A stretch of 8,741 nt of DNA from Desulfuromonadales bacterium (GTDB taxonomy: Bacteria > Desulfobacterota > Desulfuromonadia > Desulfuromonadales > BM103), in assembly GCA_030640215.1 (NCBI GenBank), contig DAOWJU010000059.1, positions 1-8,741 on the forward strand, given 5' to 3'. The notes under the pieces were generated by a model. It saw only the letters and a program-made list of their open reading frames with translations, made no database searches and was not told the origin of the DNA. Below, in pieces: positions 1-6,782 of this stretch. Positions within the stretch are counted from its first letter, which is position 1. Each line of letters begins with the position of its first letter. A program made the translations under genes and the position numbers.

Positions 1-789
1 GATGTACTCCTCGCTGAACTTGAAGTTGTTGTACGGCGAGACGTACTGCTGGAACTCCTTGAGGGTCTGGCGTCCGAGGTTGCCTCGATCGACCAGGAAC
101 AACACCCGGCGTGCGCCTGCGAACTTGATCAAACGGTAGATGAAATTGATCGAGGTAAAGGTCTTACCGCTACCGGTAGCCATTTGGATCAGCGCGCGTG
201 GGCGGTTCTCTTTGAGCGAAACTTCAAGGTTCTGGATCGCCTTGATTTGTGCAGGCCACAAGCCTTCCGTGACCAACTCCGGCATATTTTGAAGGCGGGA
301 AAGGAAAGTCTCAGGTTGCCAGATAGCACCATCTTCCGCTGCAAGTGAAGCTCCCCCGCTCAGCGAGGTATCGAGCAACGTAGCTAGATTCTCAGGACGG
401 TGGAAAGCAAAAACGTTGCGTGAACGGGGCTCGGGGTCGAGACCGTTGGTGAAACGGGTCTCAACACCTGTGGATTCATAACAGAATGGTAGCGGATTGT
501 GCCAAGCCGGAAGACATGTTGGCAAGCCGGTGGTGTACTTGGCAGACTGGACTTCGACACCGGTTAAAGTGCTGCCTACTTTTTTAGCTTCTATGACACC
601 TGCTGCTTTGCCATCGACGTACAGAAGGTAGTCGGCAAAACCGTGCCCTGTAGATAAAGGAAATTCACGAATAGCAACGCCACGACCAGCATGGATGTTG
701 GTGGCAGAGATATCCTGCACCAGCCATCCACATGCGGCGAGTGTTTTATCGATCTGTTTTCTTGCTTCAGCTTCTGGTGCTGGAGTCAC
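1..789 (-). CDS. hsdR: Type I restriction endonuclease R subunit, N-terminal 263 residues (3' end outside window)
   Basis: This is the motor and nuclease subunit of a type I restriction-modification complex, which translocates DNA with ATP and cuts unmodified DNA far from the recognition site. The nuclease core is visible as D53, E67-A-K69 and a Q81xxxY85 motif. The D-to-E-to-K spacing of 14 and 2 matches what I recall for EcoR124I (D151/E165/K167). A Q-type motif (LWPAQIKAI, residues 177-185) and Walker A ATGSGKT (204-210) open the first RecA-like helicase domain, followed by VLFLVDRGNLGRQT (229-242). The frame stays open to the window edge, so the DExH motifs and C-terminus are missing from view. 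The start is GTG at 789: it has AGGGGG five bases upstream and an in-frame TGA at 805-807 with no other start codon between. The stretch FTNGLDPEPRSR resembles EcoEI-type HsdR from memory. hsdM and hsdS are not visible upstream, so they lie beyond the left edge or elsewhere. Confidence 0.93.
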   Translation of the reverse strand, partial: MTPAPEAEARKQIDKTLAACGWLVQDISATNIHAGRGVAIREFPLSTGHGFADYLLYVDGKAAGVIEAKKVGSTLTGVEVQSAKYTTGLPTCLPAWHNPLPFCYESTGVETRFTNGLDPEPRSRNVFAFHRPENLATLLDTSLSGGASLAAEDGAIWQPETFLSRLQNMPELVTEGLWPAQIKAIQNLEVSLKENRPRALIQMATGSGKTFTSINFIYRLIKFAGARRVLFLVDRGNLGRQTLKEFQQYVSPYNNFKFSEEYI

Positions 790-794
790 CTTAT

Positions 795-800
795 CCCCCT
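795..800 (-). promoter_or_regulatory. Ribosome binding site of hsdR
   Basis: AGGGGG lies five bases (ATAAG) before the GTG start at 789. It settles the unusual start codon, because the next in-frame codons upstream lead to a TGA without any alternative start. Confidence 0.8.
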
Positions 801-895
801 GACATCACATATAAAGTGAATACCTTTTGCATCCTACTAAAAACCCTTACATAATTCCAGAAAACAAAAGTAGCCACAGACATAAGCAAAACCAG

Positions 896-921
896 AAAAA
901 AAGGGCCGCACAAGGCGGCCC
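896..921 (-). terminator. Intrinsic terminator after ftsZ
   Basis: On the minus strand a perfect 7-bp stem GGGCCGC/GCGGCCC closes a five-base loop (CTTGT) and is followed at once by seven T residues. On the plus strand the hairpin is followed by CAAAAG rather than T residues, so it works as a terminator only in the direction of the dcw genes. It ends the transcript about 170 bases past the ftsZ stop and separates ftsZ from hsdR, implying that hsdR has its own promoter or depends on read-through. Confidence 0.9.
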
Positions 922-1053
922 AAAAGTAGTTAAGGGAGTCACATCACAGGCAAGCGCAGAGCATCGAGCAAACCGTCAGACGCCGGGCGGAGAACCGGCA
1001 CGGCTACTCACCCTTTGACAAGCACAGAATTAAATTTCAGCAGTTGGCCGTCT

Positions 1054-1072
1054 GGACCGTTTAGAACAGTCC
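1054..1072 (-). other. Hairpin in the ftsZ 3' untranslated region
   Basis: Read on the minus strand, GGACTGTT and AACGGTCC pair over eight positions around a three-base CTA loop. One pair is G·U in the minus-strand RNA and would be C·A in the plus-strand RNA, which fits a structure in the ftsZ transcript. No T tract follows, so it is not a terminator by itself. It begins about 20 bases after the ftsZ stop codon. Possible roles are transcript stabilisation or part of a 3'-end small RNA, but the function is not shown by the sequence. Confidence 0.6.
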
Positions 1073-1091
1073 GTCAGGAAAATGTTTTTTC

Positions 1092-2240
1092 TCAATCGAC
1101 CCGTTTGCGCAGGAAGGTCGGAATATCGTATTCCTCCTCTTCATTGTAAGCGCCAATACGCATACTGGCGCGAGGCTTGTCCTGGTTCTGGTTACGAATG
1201 AATGCAGGGATGTCGCGGTCGGTTTTGGTCGGGGTCGGTGCATTCGGGCGACCTAACTCTGAGTTAGAACGGCTGTCAGTATCGAAGGTGCAACCAAAAC
1301 CGGTAGCTATCGCTGTCACCTGAATTTTCTCACCCATCTCTTCATTGACAACCAGCCCGACAAAGATATTCGCATCTTCGTGCACCTTCTCACGTATGAA
1401 ATCATTCACTTCTACGAATTCTGTCATACTCATAGTTGAGGAAGCAGAGACATTCACCAACACGCCCTTTGCACCAGAGATATCGATCTCCTCGAGCAAC
1501 GGGCTACTGATCGCCTGTTGCGCTGCAGTCATTGCACGGTTTTCACCTTCACCATGACCGATACCCATCATCGCCATGCCCCGCTCGCTCATCACCGTCT
1601 TAACATCAGCGAAGTCGAGATTCATGACGCCAGTTGTGGTGATCAGGTCAGAGATCCCCTGTACAGCCTGACGCAGAACATCATCTGCTGGCTTGAAGGC
1701 ATCCATAATACCCATCGTCTTGTCAGCAAGACCACTGAGTCGATCATTGGGAATCAATATCAGTGAATCGACAATTTGCTTAAGCTCTTCAACACCCTCA
1801 ACAGCTTTACCCATACGCTGTTTACCCTCAAAACCGAACGGCTTAGTCACCACCGCTACAGTCAAAGCACCAACCTCTTTGGCAACTTCAGCAATCACCG
1901 GGGCTGCACCGGTTCCGGTACCACCGCCAAGACCTGCTGCAATAAAAACCATATCAGCCCCTTGCAACATTTCTTTCAACCGCTCTCTGTCCTCTTCTGC
2001 TGCGGCACGGCCAACCTCCGGGTTGGCACCAGCACCAAGCCCTTTCGTCAGCTTGGGACCAAGTTGCAATTTCAGTGGCGCCAGATTAATCCGCAGAGCC
2101 TGGGCATCGGTGTTCGCCACCATAAACTCAACACCTTCAATTTGCGCAGCAATCATCGTATTGACCGCGTTATTCCCACCACCGCCAACTCCTACTACCT
2201 TGATTTTTGCAACCTGATCTTTTTCGGCTAATTCAAACAT
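1092..2240 (-). CDS. ftsZ: Cell division protein FtsZ
   Basis: FtsZ is the tubulin-like GTPase that polymerises into the cytoplasmic division ring and recruits the divisome. The product is 382 residues, close to the usual length. The N-terminal Rossmann part has [12 protein letters not shown] (17-28), and the tubulin signature GGGTGTG lies at 105-111. The T7 loop NLDFADVK (207-214) supplies N207, D209 and D212, which complete the GTPase site across the subunit interface with the same numbering as in E. coli. The C-terminal domain ends near residue 316. A tail of about 65 residues ends in the conserved peptide [12 protein letters not shown] (371-382), the docking site for FtsA and other partners. 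A second copy-like motif, DIPAFIR, sits at 343-349. I choose the ATG at 2240 because GGAGGGAG ends five bases before it; an in-frame ATG at 2258 would add MAEGVI but has no ribosome binding site and its codons contain this one. It is the last dcw gene, preceded by an 81-base gap to ftsA and followed by a terminator. Confidence 0.98.
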   Translation of the reverse strand: MFELAEKDQVAKIKVVGVGGGGNNAVNTMIAAQIEGVEFMVANTDAQALRINLAPLKLQLGPKLTKGLGAGANPEVGRAAAEEDRERLKEMLQGADMVFIAAGLGGGTGTGAAPVIAEVAKEVGALTVAVVTKPFGFEGKQRMGKAVEGVEELKQIVDSLILIPNDRLSGLADKTMGIMDAFKPADDVLRQAVQGISDLITTTGVMNLDFADVKTVMSERGMAMMGIGHGEGENRAMTAAQQAISSPLLEEIDISGAKGVLVNVSASSTMSMTEFVEVNDFIREKVHEDANIFVGLVVNEEMGEKIQVTAIATGFGCTFDTDSRSNSELGRPNAPTPTKTDRDIPAFIRNQNQDKPRASMRIGAYNEEEEYDIPTFLRKRVD

Positions 2241-2245
2241 AATGA

Positions 2246-2253
2246 CTCCCTCC
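2246..2253 (-). promoter_or_regulatory. Ribosome binding site that decides the ftsZ start
   Basis: GGAGGGAG is separated by five bases (TCATT) from the ATG at 2240. It lies inside the six-codon extension that would result from starting at 2258, so the shorter FtsZ is favoured. The shorter form, beginning MFELAEKDQ, also fits the MFE-type N-termini I recall for related FtsZ proteins. Confidence 0.85.
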
Positions 2254-2264
2254 GCCATTGTTGT

Positions 2265-2290
2265 GACCGGTCTTCTCCGTTGCCCCGGTC
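2265..2290. repeat. Inverted repeat GACCGG/CCGGTC in the ftsA-ftsZ gap
   Basis: Two perfect six-base arms, GACCGG at 2265-2270 and CCGGTC at 2285-2290, flank a 14-base spacer. The repeat begins 25 bases upstream of the chosen ftsZ start, within the only sizeable gap of the dcw array. It could fold as a hairpin in the ftsZ leader or be a protein binding site. No T tract follows, so it is not a terminator. I could not identify a convincing -35/-10 pair in the gap. Confidence 0.45.
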
Positions 2291-2321
2291 GGTTTAAAGT
2301 TACAAACTGTTTTCTTATCTT

Positions 2322-3551
2322 TTAGAAAAATTCTCCAAACCACTCTTTCATGCGCCGCGACACGCGATCGAACAGATTTTCCTGACCAATCACAAAGTTG
2401 CGTATTTCCATGTTGCGACTGCCATACTTCACCAGACCAACGCCGGTGGCGTAGATTGGCGAATTGACGACATCAATAAGGCCACCGATATTGGTTGGTC
2501 TGCCACGTCGCACTGGCAAGTCGAAAATTTGCTCAGCCAGTTCCGGCATTCCCGGTAAAATCGCCGAGCCACCAGTCAGGACCACTCCGGATGCGATCAG
2601 ATCCTCAAAACCGCTCTTGACGATCTCGCGGTTAACCAGGGTGAAGATTTCCTCAACCCGCGGCTCAAGAATCTCTGCCAGTAGCTGACGTGACAAGATA
2701 CGTGGCTCGCGACCACCCACGGACGGCACTTCGATCGTTTCATCCTTGCCGACCATCGACGAGAGGCAACAACCCGACACCTGCTTGATTTTTTCCGCTT
2801 CCGCTGTCGGTGTGCGCAGACCAACAGCAATGTCGTTGGTCAAATGATTGCCGCCGAGCGAGAGCACCGAAGTGTGTTTGATTGCTCCATCGACAAAGAT
2901 GGCAACGTCGGTAGTACCTCCACCAATATCAACAATTGCAACACCGAGGTCCTTTTCATCAGGGGTCAATACGGCTTCAGAGGAAGCCAACTGCTCCAGG
3001 ACAATATCACCGACATCAACACCGGCCTTGTTACAGCTTTTAATAATATTCTGTGCACTGGCTACCGCTCCGGTGACGATATGCACACGAGCCTCCAGAC
3101 GGACGCCGCTCATACCAAGCGGCTCCTTGATGCCGTCCTGATCATCAATAATGAATTCCTGAGGCAGGATATGGATCACTTCCCGATCCATTGGAATCGC
3201 CAATGCTTTGGCAGCATCAATCACGCGCCGTACATCTTCGTTGGTGACTTCGCGATTCTTGATGGCAATCACGCCCTGGGAGTTAATTCCCTTGATATGA
3301 CCACCGGCTATCCCGGCAAAGACCGATTTGATTTCACAACCGGCCATCAACTCCGCTTCCTGGAGCGCCTTGCGAATTGCGCTGACCGTACTTTCGATGT
3401 TGATGACCACACCCTTGCGTAGACCGCGCGATGGGCTGGTGCCGATACCGACAATATCCAGTCCCTCATCGGTCATTGCGCCGACAATCGCACAAATTTT
3501 GGTTGTGCCGATATCCAGCCCGACCACCAGGTTTTCCCGTTTATTGTTCAT
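2322..3551 (-). CDS. ftsA: Cell division protein FtsA
   Basis: FtsA is the actin-like ATPase that tethers FtsZ filaments to the inner membrane and recruits later division proteins. The product is 409 residues, a normal length. The actin-fold ATP-site motifs appear in order: phosphate 1 GLDIGTTKIC (11-20), phosphate 2 VDIGGGTTDVAIF (207-219) and the adenosine motif VVLTGGSAILPG (323-334). The region around residues 84-165 is the FtsA-specific 1C (SHS2) domain in place of an actin subdomain. The last 18 residues (392-409, NLFDRVSRRMKEWFGEFF) form an amphipathic helix with basic and aromatic faces, the membrane-targeting sequence. The start is supported by AAGGGG six bases upstream of the ATG at 3551; an overlapping ATG four bases earlier hits a stop after two codons. 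ftsQ ends 20 bases upstream, so the two are very likely co-transcribed. Confidence 0.98.
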   Translation of the reverse strand: MNNKRENLVVGLDIGTTKICAIVGAMTDEGLDIVGIGTSPSRGLRKGVVINIESTVSAIRKALQEAELMAGCEIKSVFAGIAGGHIKGINSQGVIAIKNREVTNEDVRRVIDAAKALAIPMDREVIHILPQEFIIDDQDGIKEPLGMSGVRLEARVHIVTGAVASAQNIIKSCNKAGVDVGDIVLEQLASSEAVLTPDEKDLGVAIVDIGGGTTDVAIFVDGAIKHTSVLSLGGNHLTNDIAVGLRTPTAEAEKIKQVSGCCLSSMVGKDETIEVPSVGGREPRILSRQLLAEILEPRVEEIFTLVNREIVKSGFEDLIASGVVLTGGSAILPGMPELAEQIFDLPVRRGRPTNIGGLIDVVNSPIYATGVGLVKYGSRNMEIRNFVIGQENLFDRVSRRMKEWFGEFF

Positions 3552-3571
3552 TTCATTCCCCTTCTTTCAGG

Positions 3572-4417
3572 CTAACTTCTGCCAACCGTACGCTTCACAT
3601 CCACCTTCACGATAACGCGGTCGGTCACGTTTAAATCAATATATTTAAGAGCCATTAAACGCGACTCCAGATCACTGTAAATTCTTTCCAGGCGGTTTAA
3701 CTTGCCTTTGAAGCCCATTTTACCCAGACGCACTGGAACGCCACCGATCCGGGTATACAGGATCAGCCCCTCCTGTTGGTCGTAATGGATTTCCGAAACA
3801 TCCTCCAGGTTAAAGACGTCCCGGTTATTCAACTCATCGATAAGCTGTAGGGCCTGATTCAGGGGGTCTTGAGTCTGATCAGGGTTGTCAAGCAAGTACT
3901 GGCGGTCAATCCCGGTAATCACCGGATAATTGAGTTGATCATCCGCATCAAGCATCTTGAAGACCTCACCTGCCTTATCTACATAGTAGAGATAGCCCAG
4001 ATCAATAATGGCCCTGGCTTCACGTTCCACAACCCGGATCACTACCTGATCCGGAAATGATCGTTCCACATCGGCTCTGGCAATCCATGGATGTTCTTCG
4101 ATCTTGCGGCCAATCATGTACAGCTCGAGGTCGAACAAGCTATCACCTAGCTCTATATCGGAAGCATCGAGGATATCGCCTTCACTGACTCTCATCTGCT
4201 GTTCAACACGAATCTGCCGCACGCCAAAATAGCCTGATTCCAGAAGCATCTGGGCCGTCAACAGGGCACCACTGGCAAGCAGAAAACCACTTCCCGACGC
4301 AATGCTGATACGCAGCAGACGATGGAAGAGTTTCTTCCAATCGCGCGGCTGCTTTTTCTGCTTGCGGCGGTTGGTTTTAATCTTCTTCTGCTTGTTGGAT
4401 TTCAGATCACGCATCAT
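3572..4417 (-). CDS. ftsQ: Cell division protein FtsQ (DivIB family)
   Basis: FtsQ is a bitopic inner-membrane protein that forms a complex with FtsB and FtsL and links the cytoplasmic and periplasmic halves of the divisome. The 281-residue product has the expected layout: a strongly basic cytoplasmic stretch (residues 3-36, many K and R), one membrane segment at about 37-58, then a periplasmic POTRA domain at about 64-133 (VRQIRVEQQ... to IRVVEREA), followed by the FtsQ-type beta domain to about residue 260. Sequence conservation in this family is low, so the call rests on topology, the POTRA pattern and the position between ddl and ftsA. Two adjacent ATG codons (4417 and 4414) could start it. 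Only a weak TGGA lies upstream, better spaced for the second, so the exact start is uncertain by one residue. ddl ends 17 bases upstream. Confidence 0.95.
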   Translation of the reverse strand: MMRDLKSNKQKKIKTNRRKQKKQPRDWKKLFHRLLRISIASGSGFLLASGALLTAQMLLESGYFGVRQIRVEQQMRVSEGDILDASDIELGDSLFDLELYMIGRKIEEHPWIARADVERSFPDQVVIRVVEREARAIIDLGYLYYVDKAGEVFKMLDADDQLNYPVITGIDRQYLLDNPDQTQDPLNQALQLIDELNNRDVFNLEDVSEIHYDQQEGLILYTRIGGVPVRLGKMGFKGKLNRLERIYSDLESRLMALKYIDLNVTDRVIVKVDVKRTVGRS

Positions 4418-4434
4418 TTAATCCAGCGTTGTCA

Positions 4435-5373
4435 CTACTTGTTCAATCCAGCATCTGCAAGAATCTGCATCACCAATTCGTTGAATGAAACACCAGCCTC
4501 AGCGGCAGCCTTAGGCAACAGACTGGTTTCGGTCATGCCAGGTATGGTGTTAATCTCAAGGCAGAAGAATTCTTTCTCCCGCACCATGAAATCAACCCTG
4601 GCAGCCCCCCGACAGGAGAAGGCCTTACATGCAGCCACAGAAACATCCTGGAGGCGGCTATAGAGGACAGCTTCCAGCGGCGCCGGCAGCAGGTACTCAG
4701 TCTGGCCCGGTGTATATTTAGACTCATAGTCGTAAAAACCACTTTTCGGGACAATCTTGATAATCGGCAAAGCTTGGTTATTCAGCATGCTGACCGTCAC
4801 TTCATCACCCTGAATAAAATCTTCGAGAAGAATCAGGTCATCGTGCTTCAACGCTTCGGTAAGGCCCGCTTTGAGTTCTGCCCTGTCATGAACAATGCTG
4901 ATGCCGATGGTCGAACCTTCCCGGGCTGGCTTGACGACCAACGGAAAGTGTCGACAACGCTTCAGTATTTCGTCCTGATCATCTCCAGCACGGTAAACCA
5001 CGAATCCAGGTGTCGATATTTCGTGATAAAGCAGGAACTGCTTGGTCACCACCTTGTCCATGACCATACTTGAGGACATAACGCCGCTACCGGTGTAAGG
5101 GATATGCATCATCTCAAGCATTCCCTGCACGGTCCCGTCTTCACCGTAACGTCCATGCAGGCAGATGAAAGCCACCTCAGTTTCAGCTGCTCGCAATTGC
5201 CCCGGTAAATCGCGACCGACATCGAGCCCGACAGCGTTGCAACCATTTTCAAGCAATGCCTTCAGAACTGCCTGCCCGGTTTTAAGCGAGATTTCCCGCT
5301 CAGCGGAGAGACCACCCATCAGCACTGCAATCTTTTTATTTTTCAGACCATCAAGTTTCGCCATAACTCTCAT
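4435..5373 (-). CDS. ddl: D-alanine--D-alanine ligase
   Basis: This cytoplasmic ATP-grasp enzyme joins two D-Ala using ATP to give the dipeptide added to UDP-MurNAc-tripeptide by MurF. Counting from the ATG at 5373 the product is 312 residues, close to E. coli DdlB. The N-terminal domain has GGLSAERE (20-27; E25 corresponds to DdlB E15), LHGRYGEDGT (72-81) and YTGSGV (93-98). The ATP-grasp part has VVKPAREGSTIG (146-157), the omega-loop FYDYESKY (213-220), RVDF (259-262) and EINTIPGM (273-280), which holds metal ligands. The K219-Y220 pair matches the K/Y pair typical of D-Ala-D-Ala ligases, not the D-lactate ligases of the VanA type. The start is uncertain: GTG at 5376, ATG at 5373 and ATG at 5364 are all in frame and none has a good ribosome binding site. 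murC ends about 20 bases upstream, so translation may be coupled. Confidence 0.96.
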   Translation of the reverse strand: MRVMAKLDGLKNKKIAVLMGGLSAEREISLKTGQAVLKALLENGCNAVGLDVGRDLPGQLRAAETEVAFICLHGRYGEDGTVQGMLEMMHIPYTGSGVMSSSMVMDKVVTKQFLLYHEISTPGFVVYRAGDDQDEILKRCRHFPLVVKPAREGSTIGISIVHDRAELKAGLTEALKHDDLILLEDFIQGDEVTVSMLNNQALPIIKIVPKSGFYDYESKYTPGQTEYLLPAPLEAVLYSRLQDVSVAACKAFSCRGAARVDFMVREKEFFCLEINTIPGMTETSLLPKAAAEAGVSFNELVMQILADAGLNK

Positions 5374-5393
5374 CACAACTAAAGTTTTATCGT

Positions 5394-6770
5394 TCAGTCA
5401 TCTTTTTCCAGAAGCGTCAACAACTCCGCACCCACCTGCCAGACGTTACCGGCACCGAGGGTAATAACAATGTCGCCAGGCTGTAGAACCGCCTGCAGGT
5501 GCTCGACAGTCGATTCTATGTCGCCTGAGTAACAGCAAGACTTATGTCCATGTTCACTAATACCATCGGCGAGCTTTTCAGCAGTAACCTCAGGTCGGAC
5601 ATCTTCTCCGGCAGCATAAACATCCAGAACTGCAATATGATCAGCCTGATAGAAGGCGGTCAGAAAATCATCAAACAGAGCCTCAGTACGACTGTAGCGA
5701 TGCGGCTGAAAAACAGCGACGACTCGTCGGTTCCAGCCGGAACGGGCGGCGCCCAGAGTGGCCTTGATTTCCACAGGGTGATGACCGTAATCATCCACAA
5801 CCATGATTCCTTGAGCTTCACCTTTTATCTGGAACCTGCGGCCCACGCCGCCAAAATCCTGAAAACCTTCGGCGATCGCGGCAAAAGGCATATCGAGTTC
5901 CATGCCGACGGCAACAGCAGCCAACGCGTTGAGGACATTGTGCCGTCCCGGCATGCGGATATTCAAACGACCAAGTGTTTCACCCCGGTACTGAACTATA
6001 AAGGTGGTGCGATCACTATTGTGTTCAATTTCAGAGGCCATGAAATCCGCTTGGCTGGTCAAACCGTAAGTCACCAGACGTTTTTTGACGTTTGGAATCA
6101 TTCCTTGCAGATTTTCATCATCCAGGCAGAGAATAACCACGCCGTAGAATGGCACCTTATTGATGAAGTCAATAAACGTTGCACGGATTTCATCCAGATC
6201 TTTATAGTAATCAAGATGGTCTTCATCAACATTGGTAACGACAGCAATGGTCGGCGACAATTTAAGGAACGAGCCATCCGACTCATCGGCTTCAGCCACC
6301 AGATACTCGCCCTGTCCCAACTTGGCATTAGAACCAATCGAATCGAGTCGGCCACCAATCACGACGGTCGGATCGAGTCCGCCGTGGGATAGGACAGTTG
6401 CCACCATGCTGGTGGTGGTGGTTTTACCATGAGTTCCGGCAATAGCGATGCCATGTTTCATACGCATCAACTCAGCCAACATTTCAGCCCGTGGGATGAC
6501 CGGAATCTTGCGTCGATTAGCTTCCTGCACTTCTGGATTATCAAGATTGACTGCCGTGGACGTCACCACAACATCAACTTCAGCGAGATTTTCAGCACGG
6601 TGTCCATAAGAAATCGTGCCACCCAGGAAGGCAAGACGCCTGGTGATTTCGCTCTCTTTGAGATCGGACCCAGACACCTGATAACCGAGATTGATAAGGA
6701 CTTCAGCAATCCCGCTCATACCAATGCCACCGATGCCAACAAAATGAATTTTTTGAATCTTGCCGTACAT
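5394..6770 (-). CDS. murC: UDP-N-acetylmuramate--L-alanine ligase
   Basis: MurC adds L-Ala to UDP-MurNAc with ATP, the first peptide step of cytoplasmic peptidoglycan precursor synthesis. The 458-residue product has the full Mur ligase architecture: an N-terminal UDP-binding Rossmann domain with GIGGIGMSG (12-20), a central ATPase domain with the P-loop [11 protein letters not shown] (111-121), EADESDGSF (160-168) and [10 protein letters not shown] (180-189), the [13 protein letters not shown] motif (273-285), GVGRRFQ (308-314), and a C-terminal domain with DDYGHHP (326-332), FQPHRYSR (354-361) and GAGNVWQVG (439-447). GVGRRFQ and DDYGHHP are features by which I separate MurC from MurD, MurE and MurF. 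The ATG at 6770 has AAGGGG six bases upstream, which overlaps the murG stop codon. It lies 10 bases after murG and is followed directly by ddl, with no murB between. Confidence 0.98.
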   Translation of the reverse strand: MYGKIQKIHFVGIGGIGMSGIAEVLINLGYQVSGSDLKESEITRRLAFLGGTISYGHRAENLAEVDVVVTSTAVNLDNPEVQEANRRKIPVIPRAEMLAELMRMKHGIAIAGTHGKTTTTSMVATVLSHGGLDPTVVIGGRLDSIGSNAKLGQGEYLVAEADESDGSFLKLSPTIAVVTNVDEDHLDYYKDLDEIRATFIDFINKVPFYGVVILCLDDENLQGMIPNVKKRLVTYGLTSQADFMASEIEHNSDRTTFIVQYRGETLGRLNIRMPGRHNVLNALAAVAVGMELDMPFAAIAEGFQDFGGVGRRFQIKGEAQGIMVVDDYGHHPVEIKATLGAARSGWNRRVVAVFQPHRYSRTEALFDDFLTAFYQADHIAVLDVYAAGEDVRPEVTAEKLADGISEHGHKSCCYSGDIESTVEHLQAVLQPGDIVITLGAGNVWQVGAELLTLLEKDD

Positions 6771-6776
6771 GATTTT

Positions 6777-6782
6777 CCCCTT
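6777..6782 (-). promoter_or_regulatory. Ribosome binding site of murC overlapping the murG stop
   Basis: AAGGGG, six bases before the murC ATG, includes the last two bases of the murG TAA stop codon. Ribosomes ending murG therefore clear or mask the murC initiation site, which suggests coupled expression of the two genes. Confidence 0.75.

Larger units (their letters stand above)
790..1091. other. Gene-free gap between ftsZ and hsdR
   Basis: This stretch of about 300 bases holds no convincing gene. Reading with transcription (right to left) it contains the ftsZ 3' untranslated region with a hairpin at 1054-1072, a mixed stretch with no clear structure, an intrinsic terminator at 896-921, and an AT-rich leader of roughly 100 bases before hsdR. 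I looked for a sigma70 promoter for hsdR in 800-895 on the minus strand and found TATA-like hexamers (for example within TTTATATG) but no acceptable -35 at proper spacing, so I do not place one. The 63-codon plus-strand frame here starts at TTG without a ribosome binding site and spans the terminator. Confidence 0.75.

Noticed and set aside
800..895. A sigma70 promoter for hsdR on the minus strand
   Set aside because: TATA-like hexamers are present, but no -35 element with acceptable match and spacing could be paired with them, so a call would be guesswork.
966..1005. Imperfect GC-rich inverted repeat (GCCGG/CCGGC core) in the ftsZ 3' UTR
   Set aside because: Only five strict pairs with wobble extension and no T tract; expected by chance in a GC-rich stretch.
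827..1018. A 63-codon plus-strand frame in the ftsZ-hsdR gap
   Set aside because: It begins at TTG without a ribosome binding site, runs through the terminator hairpin and encodes a low-complexity basic peptide with no known motif.
1693..2217. A 174-codon plus-strand open frame opposite ftsZ, rich in Ser, Pro and Ala
   Set aside because: Its composition is what the reverse complement of the Gly/Ala-rich FtsZ GTPase domain would give; no domain is visible.
2844..3422. A 192-codon plus-strand open frame opposite ftsA
   Set aside because: It is antisense to intact ftsA, has no recognisable motif and overlaps other equally open frames on that strand.
4435..5373. A VanA-type D-Ala-D-lactate ligase
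   Set aside because: The omega-loop carries the YDYESKY form with the K-Y pair typical of ordinary D-Ala-D-Ala ligases, and the gene sits in the dcw cluster.
5544..6392. A 282-codon plus-strand open frame opposite murC
   Set aside because: It is entirely antisense to a murC frame carrying every Mur ligase motif, resembles no family I recognise, and is best explained as a shadow of codon bias.
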